A stretch of DNA of 64,000 nucleotides. It comes from CAYUVF01 sp964448045. Its GTDB lineage: Bacteria; Bacteroidota; Rhodothermia; Rhodothermales; Salinibacteraceae. A program made the position numbers and the translations under genes. The notes under the pieces are model-generated. The model was not told the origin of the DNA, did no database searches, and worked only from the letters and a program-made list of their open reading frames with translations. Positions 9,007-16,887 of this stretch are shown piece after piece (positions within the stretch are counted from its first letter, which is position 1; the number at the start of each line of letters is the position of its first letter). Location: positions 78,795 to 142,794 of the forward strand of contig CAYUVF010000002.1 in the NCBI GenBank assembly GCA_964448045.1, written 5' to 3'.

Positions 9007-9446
9007 CGGAAGCGGGCGATAGAGAGTGAGGCAATGGATGATGCAAAAAGCGGATCGGGCCGCTCTCCGTCAAGCGGGTACGCTGAACTCCAGCAATGTT
9101 CACGCAGGCGGGACGGGGTAAGGCAATCGCATCACGCCATTCCGGCTGATCTCGGAATCAATACGGAGCAGGTCGCGCCGTGCCGATCAGGAAAGCCCCC
9201 GTCGTTCCAGTAGAGACGGAAATCCAGTCCTGCGGTTGTCGTTCTGGATGATGTCATCAGTTGCTTTGCTCGGGTCCCGATCGGAGTCGGGAATGACGTT
9301 AAAAGGGCAACGGTAAATTGCTACAATAATTTTGCTACAATAATTTTGCTACAATAATTGATGCAACGGCCCTGGGGCCAGACCGGGGCGCCGGGTTGAT
9401 TCTGCTGAGGCGCGTGTTGTATCCTGTGCAGTCCCCAGGCACCCGA
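9007..9446. other. Divergent intergenic region, no gene
   Basis: The region holds a short hairpin (TCCCGA/TCGGGA, 9275-9292) within sequence resembling a degenerate dispersed palindromic repeat, and the AT-rich 14 bp tandem repeats listed separately. No coding frame looks real: the long antisense frame entering from the ATPase is a GC-codon shadow. Confidence 0.6.
9318..9361 (+). promoter_or_regulatory. Triple 14 bp repeat carrying Bacteroidota-type -7 elements
   Basis: GCTACAATAATTTT is repeated at 9320-9333 and 9334-9347, and as a partial third copy at 9348-9361. Each of the two full junctions creates TAATTTTG, an exact match to the Bacteroidota -7 consensus TAnnTTTG (9327-9334 and 9341-9348). 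A TTG at 9318-9320 lies 20 nt before the second one, the usual -33 spacing. It points toward the MgtC/DUF4010 gene, 86-130 bp downstream. Promoter activity is inferred from sequence. Confidence 0.55.
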
Positions 9447-10754
9447 ATGAACCGTAAGTTAATGGAAACCGAGTCCGTTACGCTGTTCTACCGATTTGGG
9501 GTCGCCCTTTTGATCGGCCTGTTGGTCGGGTTGCAGCGCGAATATGCGTTTCGGCGGCGCCAGCAGGCGGGCGACATCCAGCACAAGGAGGAGCTCTTAG
9601 CGGGTGCCCGCACGTTTCCCCTGATAGCACTGCTGGGCTGCAGCGCCGCGTTCCTGGCCGATACGCTTGGCGCCCCGCTGGTTTTTGTGAGTGCGGTGGG
9701 CGTGCTGGGGCTGTTGCTGGCTGTTGCGCACTACCATTTGCTCCGCGAAGGGGACAGCGGGCTCACCACTGAAGTTGCTGCGCTCGTAACGATCTGCATC
9801 GGGGCGCTCTGCTTTGAGGGGTATCTGGAGATCGCAGCGGCGCTGGGTGTGGGCACGGCTGTGTTGCTGGCGATGAAGGTGCAGACGCACACGCTGGCCC
9901 GGACGATCGAGAGCGAAGATGTCTACGCCACACTCAAGTTTGCCGTCATCACCGTCATCGTGCTGCCGGTGCTGCCGCAGACGAGCTACGGCCCGCCGCC
10001 GTTCGACGTGCTCGTGCCGTACAACGTCTGGCTGATGATCGTCTTCATCTCGGGCATCAGCTTCTTGGGGTATGTGCTGATCAAGGTCGTCGGCGCGCGG
10101 CGCGGCGTAGGGTTGACCGGCATCCTCGGCGGGCTGGCTTCCAGTACGGCTGTGACGCTGACCTTCACGCAGCGCAGTCGCACCGTCGAGCATCTGGAGC
10201 GGCCCTTTGCGCTGGCCATCCTGCTGGCGTGGACCATCATGTACATCCGCGTGCTGCTGGAGGTGGCCGCGCTCAATCTGCCGCTGCTGCGCTTCGTCTG
10301 GCTGCCGGTGGTCGTCGCTATGGGCGTCGGGCTCGCCTACTGCGCCTATCTGTACCAGACCTTCGAGGTCGAGGACGAGGAGGAGCCGGACGAGTTCAAG
10401 AATCCGTTTGAACTGGGTCCAGCGATCACGTTTGGGGTACTGTACGCCATTATTCTGGTCGTGGCCAACGCCGCGCAGGCGTATATGGGCGATGCCGGGG
10501 TCTATCTCTCCAGCATCGTTTCGGGCTTTGCCGATGTGGACGCGATCACGCTGTCGATGGCGCAACTGAGCCAGGGGGGCGAGGGGATCGATCTGCGCAC
10601 GGCGGCCCGGTCCATCGTGCTGGCGGCGGCGGCGAACACCGTGCTGAAGGGGGGGCTCGTCCTGTCAGTCGGCTCGGACGCGCTGCGCCGGGCGATTCTG
10701 CCCGGGTTTGTGCTGATGGTCGTCACGGCGGTCGGGGTCGTCTTCTTCATCTGA
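9447..10754 (+). CDS. MgtC/DUF4010 family integral membrane protein
   Basis: From ATG 9447 the protein has 435 residues and about ten to eleven hydrophobic segments. The N-terminal part (FGVALLIGLLVGLQREY and following) is the MgtC/SapB domain; the C-terminal half (IKVVGARRGVGLTGILGGLASSTAVTLTFTQRS onward) is DUF4010. The function of this architecture is not established, though MgtC relatives are tied to Mg2+ limitation and acid stress. A TTG at 9396 is in frame but poor. ATG 9462 is the other candidate start. A probable promoter lies at 9318-9361. Confidence 0.85.
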   Translation: MNRKLMETESVTLFYRFGVALLIGLLVGLQREYAFRRRQQAGDIQHKEELLAGARTFPLIALLGCSAAFLADTLGAPLVFVSAVGVLGLLLAVAHYHLLREGDSGLTTEVAALVTICIGALCFEGYLEIAAALGVGTAVLLAMKVQTHTLARTIESEDVYATLKFAVITVIVLPVLPQTSYGPPPFDVLVPYNVWLMIVFISGISFLGYVLIKVVGARRGVGLTGILGGLASSTAVTLTFTQRSRTVEHLERPFALAILLAWTIMYIRVLLEVAALNLPLLRFVWLPVVVAMGVGLAYCAYLYQTFEVEDEEEPDEFKNPFELGPAITFGVLYAIILVVANAAQAYMGDAGVYLSSIVSGFADVDAITLSMAQLSQGGEGIDLRTAARSIVLAAAANTVLKGGLVLSVGSDALRRAILPGFVLMVVTAVGVVFFI

Positions 10755-10781
10755 GCGGTGTAGGTAATTCCCCCACATCAA

Positions 10782-10856
10782 CACACTCGGTGTGCGCACA
10801 CGATGCTGCGGGAATATCGGGTGCGCGTGGGTGTACAATTCGCTATTGTGCGCGTG
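10782..10856. promoter_or_regulatory. Cluster of short inverted and direct repeats upstream of the stress island
   Basis: CACAC/GTGTG forms a small hairpin at 10782-10794. ACAAT-N5-ATTGT (10835-10839 and 10845-10849) is an inverted repeat flanked by two copies of GTGCGCGTG (10821-10829 and 10848-10856). The arrangement looks like an operator or promoter for the genes starting at 10908. The regulator is unknown, and it does not match an FNR/CRP box. Confidence 0.35.
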
Positions 10857-10907
10857 AGACGGTATCGGTACTCGATGGCGGATTCATCACTTCGTGGGAG
10901 GCACGCC

Positions 10908-11117
10908 ATGACGAACGATTCGCACGAATCAGCAGAGGGGCGGCGCCACGTTCAGGCCCTCGTACGGCGGCTGATTGCGCACCTCGATGAGGGCGAGCAC
11001 CTCGGAGCGCCCCGCCGCGCCGAGGACCACATCCGCATTCCGGTGATCCGCGAGGCCGATGACCGCCCGCCCGATCCCGTCTCGGTGCGCGCGCTTCTTG
11101 AAGCGTGGCTCGACTGA
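10908..11117 (+). CDS. Small acidic hypothetical protein (69 aa)
   Basis: Starting at ATG 10908 the protein reads MTNDSHESAEGRRHVQALVRRLIAHL in its first part and ends VRALLEAWLD. GGAGG at 10897-10901 sits at ideal distance before this ATG, one of the best ribosome sites in the window, so translation from here is likely. Longer in-frame starts at 10803 and 10875 have no such site. I do not recognise a family. It may form two short helices around a basic/acidic linker. It precedes the nitroreductase gene by 43 bp and is probably in the same transcript. Confidence 0.55.
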   Translation: MTNDSHESAEGRRHVQALVRRLIAHLDEGEHLGAPRRAEDHIRIPVIREADDRPPDPVSVRALLEAWLD

Positions 11118-11160
11118 CGGGCGGCCCTTTCACGCCCGCTTCCACAGAGATCCCACCGGC

Positions 11161-12219
11161 ATGACGACGCTGCTTAAAGACGATCCGTGGACGGTTTCGC
11201 AGGCAGAGTTTCCGCGGGCCCAATCGGCCCAGGCGCAGCTCCGTTTTCTGCTGAACTACGCCGTGCTCGCGCCATCGGGGCACAACACGCAGCCGTGGCT
11301 CTTTCGGGTCGGGGGCGACGGCATCGACGTGATTGCCGACCGCCGGCGCGCCCTCCCTGTCGTGGATCCTGGCGACCGGGAGCTGACGATGAGCTGCGGT
11401 GCCGCGCTGTTTCACCTGCGCGTGGCCATGCGGCACTTCGGGTTCACGCCGGTGGTGGAGCTGCTCCCCGATGCCGCCCAGCCCGATGTGCTGGCACGCA
11501 TCCGAATGGGCGCCTCGATGGAGGCCACGTTCAACGACGAACGCCTGTTTATGGCGATCGCGCACCGCCGCACCAATCGCCAGCCGTTTGCCGACCGGCC
11601 CGTGCCCGAGGCCGAGGTCGATCACCTCGCCGAGTGTGCCGAGGAGGAGGGCGCTGCGCTGCAGGTGGTGCGCGCGGACGAAGAGAAGCAAGCCCTGGCC
11701 GAGCTCATCGCAGAGGGCGATCGCCGGCAGGCCAGCGACAAGCGCTTCCGCCGCGAGCTGGCGGCCTGGATTCATCCCAATCGCAGTAGCAGCCGCGACG
11801 GCATCCCCGGCTACGCCATGGGGTTGGGTGACCTCCTCTCGTATGCCGGGCCGTTCGTCATTCGCACCTTCAACTGGGGCGAGGGGCAGGCAGCCAAAGA
11901 TCAGCAGCTGGCCGAGGGATCGCCGGCCTTGCTGGTGCTCAGCACGGAGGACGATACGGCCGCCGCGTGGATGGCAGCCGGGCAAGCGCTCGACCGCGTG
12001 CTGCTGCAGGGGCAAGCCTATGACCTTCAGGCGTCGTATCTGAACCAGCCTATCGAGGTGCCAGCGCTGCGCCCGCAGGTAGCCGAGCGGCTCGGCATCG
12101 ACGGCCATCCGCAACTGATCCTCCGAATGGGCTACCCCACCGAGTCCGTCGAACGCACCCCGCGCCGTCCCCCGGAGGAGGTGCTGCTGGATCCCGATGC
12201 GCCTCTGCCCCCCGATTGA
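11161..12219 (+). CDS. Acg-family nitroreductase-like flavoprotein
   Basis: The 352-residue protein has the split nitroreductase fold of the Acg family: LNYAVLAPSGHNTQPWLFRV near the N-terminus (FMN phosphate contact), a middle segment with AHRRTNRQPFADRPV, and a C-terminal half ending VLLQGQAYDLQASYLNQPIEVP and PQLILRMGYP. Mycobacterial Acg (Rv2032) sequesters FMN and belongs to the DosR dormancy regulon; whether this protein has enzyme activity is unknown. Its neighbours, a ferritin-like protein and three universal stress proteins, resemble that regulon. ATG 11161 is preferred over 11059, which overlaps the small ORF. Confidence 0.85.
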   Translation: MTTLLKDDPWTVSQAEFPRAQSAQAQLRFLLNYAVLAPSGHNTQPWLFRVGGDGIDVIADRRRALPVVDPGDRELTMSCGAALFHLRVAMRHFGFTPVVELLPDAAQPDVLARIRMGASMEATFNDERLFMAIAHRRTNRQPFADRPVPEAEVDHLAECAEEEGAALQVVRADEEKQALAELIAEGDRRQASDKRFRRELAAWIHPNRSSSRDGIPGYAMGLGDLLSYAGPFVIRTFNWGEGQAAKDQQLAEGSPALLVLSTEDDTAAAWMAAGQALDRVLLQGQAYDLQASYLNQPIEVPALRPQVAERLGIDGHPQLILRMGYPTESVERTPRRPPEEVLLDPDAPLPPD

Positions 12220-12269
12220 TCGTTCGTTTCCACTTGCATCCTCACAATTCAAATCGACCTCGAAATACC

Positions 12270-12704
12270 ATGAGCACGCCCACAACAGCCGATCTGATTG
12301 ACGGGCTCAATACGGATCTGTCGCACGAATATCAGGCCATCATGATGTACAACACCTACGCTGCCATGGTGGAGGGGATGCATCGCCCCATGCTAAAAGC
12401 CTTCTTCGAGGAAGAACTGCCCGAGGAGCTGTTGCACGCCCAATTCTTGGCCGACAAGATCACCGCCCTCGGGGGAACGCCTACGACCGAGGTGGTGCCC
12501 GTCGAGGTGACGGCCGACAGCCAGGCCATGCTGGAGCACGTCGTCACGGCCGAAGCGGAGACGATCGAGCGGTACGTGCGCCGTCGCCGCGACGCAGAAG
12601 CGTTTGGCGACTTCGGCCTCGCTGCCGAACTCGACGACATTATCCGCGATGAGACGCGTCACAAGGAAGAAACCGAGAAGCTCTTGCGCCAGCTCGACGT
12701 CTGA
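12270..12704 (+). CDS. Ferritin-like diiron protein (bacterioferritin/Dps-like)
   Basis: The 144-residue four-helix protein shows the ferritin-like ligand pattern: HEYQA in helix 1, EEELPEELLHAQ in helix 2, AEAETIERY in helix 3 and RDETRHKEETEKLL in helix 4. These Glu and ExxH residues would bind a diiron centre, as in bacterioferritin-related rubrerythrin-like proteins. A role in iron storage or peroxide detoxification is inferred. ATG 12270 begins MSTPTTADLI; the longer frame from 12216 adds an unlikely leader. It follows the nitroreductase by 50 bp and precedes the stress proteins by 52 bp. Confidence 0.88.
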   Translation: MSTPTTADLIDGLNTDLSHEYQAIMMYNTYAAMVEGMHRPMLKAFFEEELPEELLHAQFLADKITALGGTPTTEVVPVEVTADSQAMLEHVVTAEAETIERYVRRRRDAEAFGDFGLAAELDDIIRDETRHKEETEKLLRQLDV

Positions 12705-12756
12705 TTGAATTGGCCCACATCGAACGCGACCATGCATCGACTCAAGGAGATTCGCT

Positions 12757-13701
12757 ATGCTTAATATTAAAAACATCCTCTTCCCGACGGATTTGTCCGA
12801 GTGCGCCGAGCGCGCCTTCCAACATGCCGCGTTCCTCGCGCACTGGCATGATGCCAACCTGCACGTGCTCAACGTGGTGGGCCGGCACATGTACGATTAC
12901 GCGAACATGCGCGAGCACTTCCCGATGTCCGATGCCACGCTGAGCGATCTGCTGGCCGTCGAGAACGGAAAGTCCGAGAGCGGTATGCCCACGCTCGATG
13001 CGCTCTCCATCCAGCAGACGCAGCTGGAGAAAGCCTCGGCCTCGGAGGCGATCCTCTCGTTCGTGGACCAGCAAGACATCGATCTCGTGGTGATGGGCAC
13101 GCACGGCCGGCGCGGCGCCAACCGGCTGCTGATTGGGAGCGTGGCCGAGGAGGTCGTGCGCAGCGCGTCGTGCCCGGTGCTCACCATTCGCGCCGACGAG
13201 AAGGTGGCGCCGGGCGACGCGATCCGCCGCATCCTCGTGCCGGTCGACTTCTCCGATGTCTCGCACCGCGCCATCCAGCACGCCAAAGAGCTGGCCATGA
13301 CCTACGGCGCCCGGCTCGATCTGCTACACGTGGTCGAGGAAATTGCTCTGCCGGCCGCGTACGGCATGGAGCCAGTCAACCTGGTGATCCCGGAGGTCGT
13401 CGAGAATAGCGAACGCGCTCTGGCCGACATGGCCCGCGAGGAAATTGGATACGAGCACATCGTGGTGCACGCGCTGACCGGCTATGCGGTAAGCACGATC
13501 CTCGACTTCGCCGACGAAAATGAAATCGATCTGATGGTGATCGCCACCCACGGCCGCACGGGTATCGACCGGGTGCTCATGGGAAGCGTCGCCGAGAAGG
13601 TTGTGCGGCGCGCGCCGTGTCCCGTTTTTACGGTCAAGAGCTTTGGTAAATCGCTCGTTCCGGCTGAGACGGCCCCGGCCCGCGATGAGAAGCCGGCGTA
13701 A
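12757..13701 (+). CDS. Universal stress protein with two UspA domains
   Basis: Two Usp domains lie in tandem in 314 residues. Each starts with the strand ILFPTDLSECAERA or ILVPVDFSDVSHRA and ends with an intact ATP-binding signature (GRRGANRLLIGS; GRTGIDRVLMGS, the G-x2-G-x9-G-S pattern). Both domains are therefore expected to bind ATP. AAGGAG just before the ATG supports the start. First of three Usp genes in tandem. Confidence 0.93.
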   Translation: MLNIKNILFPTDLSECAERAFQHAAFLAHWHDANLHVLNVVGRHMYDYANMREHFPMSDATLSDLLAVENGKSESGMPTLDALSIQQTQLEKASASEAILSFVDQQDIDLVVMGTHGRRGANRLLIGSVAEEVVRSASCPVLTIRADEKVAPGDAIRRILVPVDFSDVSHRAIQHAKELAMTYGARLDLLHVVEEIALPAAYGMEPVNLVIPEVVENSERALADMAREEIGYEHIVVHALTGYAVSTILDFADENEIDLMVIATHGRTGIDRVLMGSVAEKVVRRAPCPVFTVKSFGKSLVPAETAPARDEKPA

Positions 13702-13828
13702 CCCGCCGCAGCCGTACCGGTATGTCGGCCCTCGCTTGTGTCGGGCATTCCGTCGGGCGTAGGCGAGGGCATTGGTGGGGCCCTCGACCGCCGCGTTTGT
13801 TGGATCTGCTACCCGTTTCGTTCTGGCT

Positions 13829-14302
13829 ATGCTCGATATACGATCAATTCTCGTGCCCATCGATTTCTCGGCTCCATCGCGGCAGGCGCTCGACACAGCG
13901 CGGGCACTGGCGCAGCAGTTCGGCGCGGCATTGCACGTGCTGCATGTGCTCGAAGAGCCCAGCTATCCGGGATTCTACGGCGCCGGGGCGGTCACGCTCT
14001 ACGGTGAGGTTCCCGATCTGAAAAAGCGCGCTGAAGAGGCAATGGCCGACTGGTTGGCCGACAGCCCCATCGATGTCACCGCGGCGGTTGTCAAGGGGAA
14101 GGCCAAGCACGACATCCTGGACTACGCTCACGAGCATGCGGTCGATCTGATTGTGATTGCGTCGAAGGGACTCTCCGGTGTGGAGCGCGTGCTGCTGGGC
14201 AGCGTGGCGCAGCACATCGTCCGCGAGGCGCCGTGCCCCGTGTTTGTCGTGCGCGGTGAGGACGCCGTGGAGGAACCTTCGGCCCCGGATACCGACGCGT
14301 AG
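13829..14302 (+). CDS. Universal stress protein, single UspA domain
   Basis: The 157-residue protein starts MLDIRSILVPIDFSAPSRQA and carries the ATP-binding signature GLSGVERVLLGS before a PCPVFVV strand. It is a single-domain cytoplasmic Usp. The upstream frame to 13772 adds residues with no Usp similarity, so ATG 13829 is chosen. It lies between two double-domain paralogues on the same strand, 127 bp after the first and 38 bp before the third. Confidence 0.92.
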   Translation: MLDIRSILVPIDFSAPSRQALDTARALAQQFGAALHVLHVLEEPSYPGFYGAGAVTLYGEVPDLKKRAEEAMADWLADSPIDVTAAVVKGKAKHDILDYAHEHAVDLIVIASKGLSGVERVLLGSVAQHIVREAPCPVFVVRGEDAVEEPSAPDTDA

Positions 14303-14340
14303 TTGCCGTTCATTCTGTCCCCATCATACGCCTCCGTCCC

Positions 14341-15279
14341 ATGACGATCCAGCACATCCTCGTTCCCACGGATTTCTCTGCTTGCTCCCGCCACGCCCTG
14401 GACTGGGCAGTGAGCTTGGCGAGCCGCACCGAGGCCCAGCTCCGGCTCCTGCACGTGCTCGCCGATTACGATCCGGAGTGGTACAGCGAGGCAGATACCG
14501 AGCCGCAGGTGACGGCGCTGCGGAAAGAGATTGAATACGACGCCGAGGAAGAGCTGCAAGCCATGCGGCCCGACCGGGCGGCGACCGGGGTGGAGAGCGA
14601 GGTGGCGATGGAGCGCGACCTGAACGTCGCCTCCGCTATCGTCGACTATGCCGATGCGTGCGATATGGATCTCATCGTGCTGGGCACACACGGTCGGGGC
14701 GGGCTCAGCCATGTGCTGCTGGGCAGCGTCGCCGAGCAGGTAGTGCGTCGGGCGAAGCGGCCCGTTCTCACTGTGGGGCCGGATGCGGCGGATCCGCATG
14801 CAGTGGAGCGCCTGCTCGTCCCGATCGACTTCTCGCGTCACTCGCGCACGGCGCTGCGTACCGCCAAGGAGCTGGCTCACCTGTTCGATGCCCGGCTGGA
14901 TCTGCTATTCGTAGCCGAGGAGCGAATGGTGCCTGTTTTCAGCGATACGGGGATTCCAAGCGTTAACGTGCTCAAGATGGACCCTGAAATCGTCAAGGAC
15001 TCGTCGAAGGCGCTCGCGCAGCTCAACGACGACGTCGGCGGACCCGAGGTGCAGGCGCAGGGCCACGTCGCGCACGGAGATGTGGCGCCGCGTATCATCG
15101 ACTTTGCCGACACCCACGACATCGATCTGATCGTGATCGCAACCCGCGGGCTGACCGGCCTCAATCACTTCCTGATTGGCAGCGTCACCGAGCGGGTGGT
15201 CCGCAAAGCGCCTTGCCCCGTTTTCACGTTGCACACCGAGGCGGAGGGCGACCAAGCGGGAGAGGAGGAGGCCGCCTGA
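14341..15279 (+). CDS. Universal stress protein with two UspA domains
   Basis: This 312-residue tandem protein has HILVPTDFSACSRHALDWA in domain 1 with GRGGLSHVLLGS, and LLVPIDFSRHSRTALRTAKE in domain 2 with GLTGLNHFLIGS. Both signatures are complete, so ATP binding is expected in both halves. It is paralogous to the protein at 12757 and probably arose by local duplication. The tail is acidic. It converges with the DUF819 gene, with 7 bp between stops. Confidence 0.93.
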   Translation: MTIQHILVPTDFSACSRHALDWAVSLASRTEAQLRLLHVLADYDPEWYSEADTEPQVTALRKEIEYDAEEELQAMRPDRAATGVESEVAMERDLNVASAIVDYADACDMDLIVLGTHGRGGLSHVLLGSVAEQVVRRAKRPVLTVGPDAADPHAVERLLVPIDFSRHSRTALRTAKELAHLFDARLDLLFVAEERMVPVFSDTGIPSVNVLKMDPEIVKDSSKALAQLNDDVGGPEVQAQGHVAHGDVAPRIIDFADTHDIDLIVIATRGLTGLNHFLIGSVTERVVRKAPCPVFTLHTEAEGDQAGEEEAA

Positions 15280-15286
15280 TCAGCCG

Positions 15287-16495
15287 TCAGCCGAGCAGAA
15301 GCGCTACCTGGCCGATCATCCACCCGCAGCCGAGGGCTGCATAGATGCCGAGGATGTAGCCCGCTACGCCCATCAGCAGGCCGACGGGAGCCATCGCCGG
15401 TAGGTAGTGGCTGGCGACGATGGGGGCACTGGCCGCCCCACCCACGTTGGCCATGCTGCCCGTCGCCACGAAGAAGAGCGGCGCTCCAACCCAGCGGGCG
15501 ACCAGCAGCAGAATCCCGACGTGGATGGCGATCCAGACGATGCCCGCGACGAGGTAGAGCGGCACCTCCAGCACAGCGGCCAGATCAGCCTTGGCGCCGA
15601 TGGAGGTGAGCAGGAGGTAGAGGGCGAAGTAACCCAGCTGGGAGGCGCCGGTGCGTTCCATGTCGCGCAGCGGCGTAAACGAGAGGGCGAGCCCAATCGT
15701 GACCACGATGAGCACAGCCCAGGTGCCCGCAGTGATGATGGTGGGGTCGCCCAACTCGGGAAAGACCCCGCCCAAGAGCCGAGCGCCCACCGCTGCGGCC
15801 AGGGCGAGGCCCACCATAAAGGCGTAATCGCCCATGCCGGCCGGCTCGCGATCCGTCTGGGCGGCTTCGAGCGATTCGCCCAGCTCGTCGAGGGCGTTCT
15901 CATCGGCACCAACCCAGCGGTCGAACCGTTCCTCGTAGGACTTCAGGAAGAGGAGGATGCCCATCCACCCGTATCCGGCGACCACGTCGACCACCAGCAG
16001 CGGAGCGAGCGTGCTGGCCGAGGCCTCTACGCTCTCCTGCATCGCCAGCAGATTGGCCGTTCCGCCAATCCAGCTTCCCGAGAGCGAGGCAAACCCTTTC
16101 CAGGCTTCGGGATCCTCGAAGAACGCGCCGAAGAGCGCAAACGCTACCGGGCCGCCGATGACAATGCCAGCAGTTCCGGCAAGCATCATGATGAGGGCCA
16201 TTGGCCCGAGTCGCAGGATCGCGCGCACATCCACTGTGATCATTAGCAGAAAGAGCGAGAAGGGGAGCAGGTAGGTGGACATCCAGCTGTAGATGGGGCT
16301 CTCGGCGGGCGTGATGCCAGCGGTGGTGGCTAACATCGGCACAAAGTAGGCCCAGATGACCGGCGGCAGAAATTTGAAGACACCCTCCAGCGCATCGAAG
16401 GAACTGAGCCAAAACACGGCGCCCAATACGGCCGCCAGGAACGCAGCCAGGGACATGGGGTCGGTGATGAGCGCTTCGGGCGGGACGGGAGGCAT
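15287..16495 (-). CDS. DUF819 family membrane protein
   Basis: From ATG 16495 the protein has 402 residues with about ten to twelve hydrophobic segments, and it matches DUF819 (YjcL-like) from MSLAAFLAAVLGAVFWL to the C-terminus. Typical conserved blocks are GSWIGGTANLLAMQE in the middle and VATGSMANVGGAASAP late, a repeated Gly/Asn pattern seen in inward-facing transporter-like folds. The substrate is unknown; family members are suspected transporters. The frame extends upstream to a TTG at 16570 without improving the match. Confidence 0.85.
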   Translation of the reverse strand: MPPVPPEALITDPMSLAAFLAAVLGAVFWLSSFDALEGVFKFLPPVIWAYFVPMLATTAGITPAESPIYSWMSTYLLPFSLFLLMITVDVRAILRLGPMALIMMLAGTAGIVIGGPVAFALFGAFFEDPEAWKGFASLSGSWIGGTANLLAMQESVEASASTLAPLLVVDVVAGYGWMGILLFLKSYEERFDRWVGADENALDELGESLEAAQTDREPAGMGDYAFMVGLALAAAVGARLLGGVFPELGDPTIITAGTWAVLIVVTIGLALSFTPLRDMERTGASQLGYFALYLLLTSIGAKADLAAVLEVPLYLVAGIVWIAIHVGILLLVARWVGAPLFFVATGSMANVGGAASAPIVASHYLPAMAPVGLLMGVAGYILGIYAALGCGWMIGQVALLLG

Positions 16496-16887
16496 GAGGC
16501 GAAGGTGTGGTTGAACAGGTACGGATTGGCGCGCTGCGTCTAAGATGCAGGTTTCGGCGCAGGGGTGCAACCGGCCTCACAGGAGGGCCGAGATGCGCTT
16601 CCGGTTGCACAAAGAATCGAGCGGCCGCGCGAGCGGTCACTTTCGCACGCAATTTGCAGAGGCTGATGATCAGAAATGAACGGCGATCGTACATATAACA
16701 CTACGTAATCACTCCGCCCCACCATATGCAGGAGGGTCCGCATGGCGGCCCGGTTGAGCGGCGTACCGAAACGCCGCACTGGATATCTTCTCCGTTCATT
16801 CGTATTTCAACCCTGCATGTGAACTGTGCGTCGGATAAATTGTAACTATTCTTGTACTAATTCAGTACGCACGGGTCTTCCCGCGGT
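16496..16887. other. Divergent intergenic region between DUF819 and hemA, with two hairpins
   Basis: No gene seen. A perfect 10 bp inverted repeat GTGCAACCGG/CCGGTTGCAC (16565-16574 and 16601-16610) lies upstream of the DUF819 gene, and a GCGGCGT/ACGCCGC hairpin at 16758-16777. The last 60 bp before hemA is AT-richer and probably holds its promoter, but I could not fix a -7 element. Confidence 0.5.

Noticed and set aside
7867..9213. 448-codon plus-strand frame opposite the P-type ATPase
   Set aside because: Shadow with low-complexity Arg/His/Gly composition and no family match.
9320..9361. CRISPR-like repeats
   Set aside because: Units are contiguous 14 bp copies with no spacers.
10803..10907. 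N-terminal extension of the small ORF
   Set aside because: It would cover the repeat cluster and has no ribosome site; ATG 10908 has a strong one.
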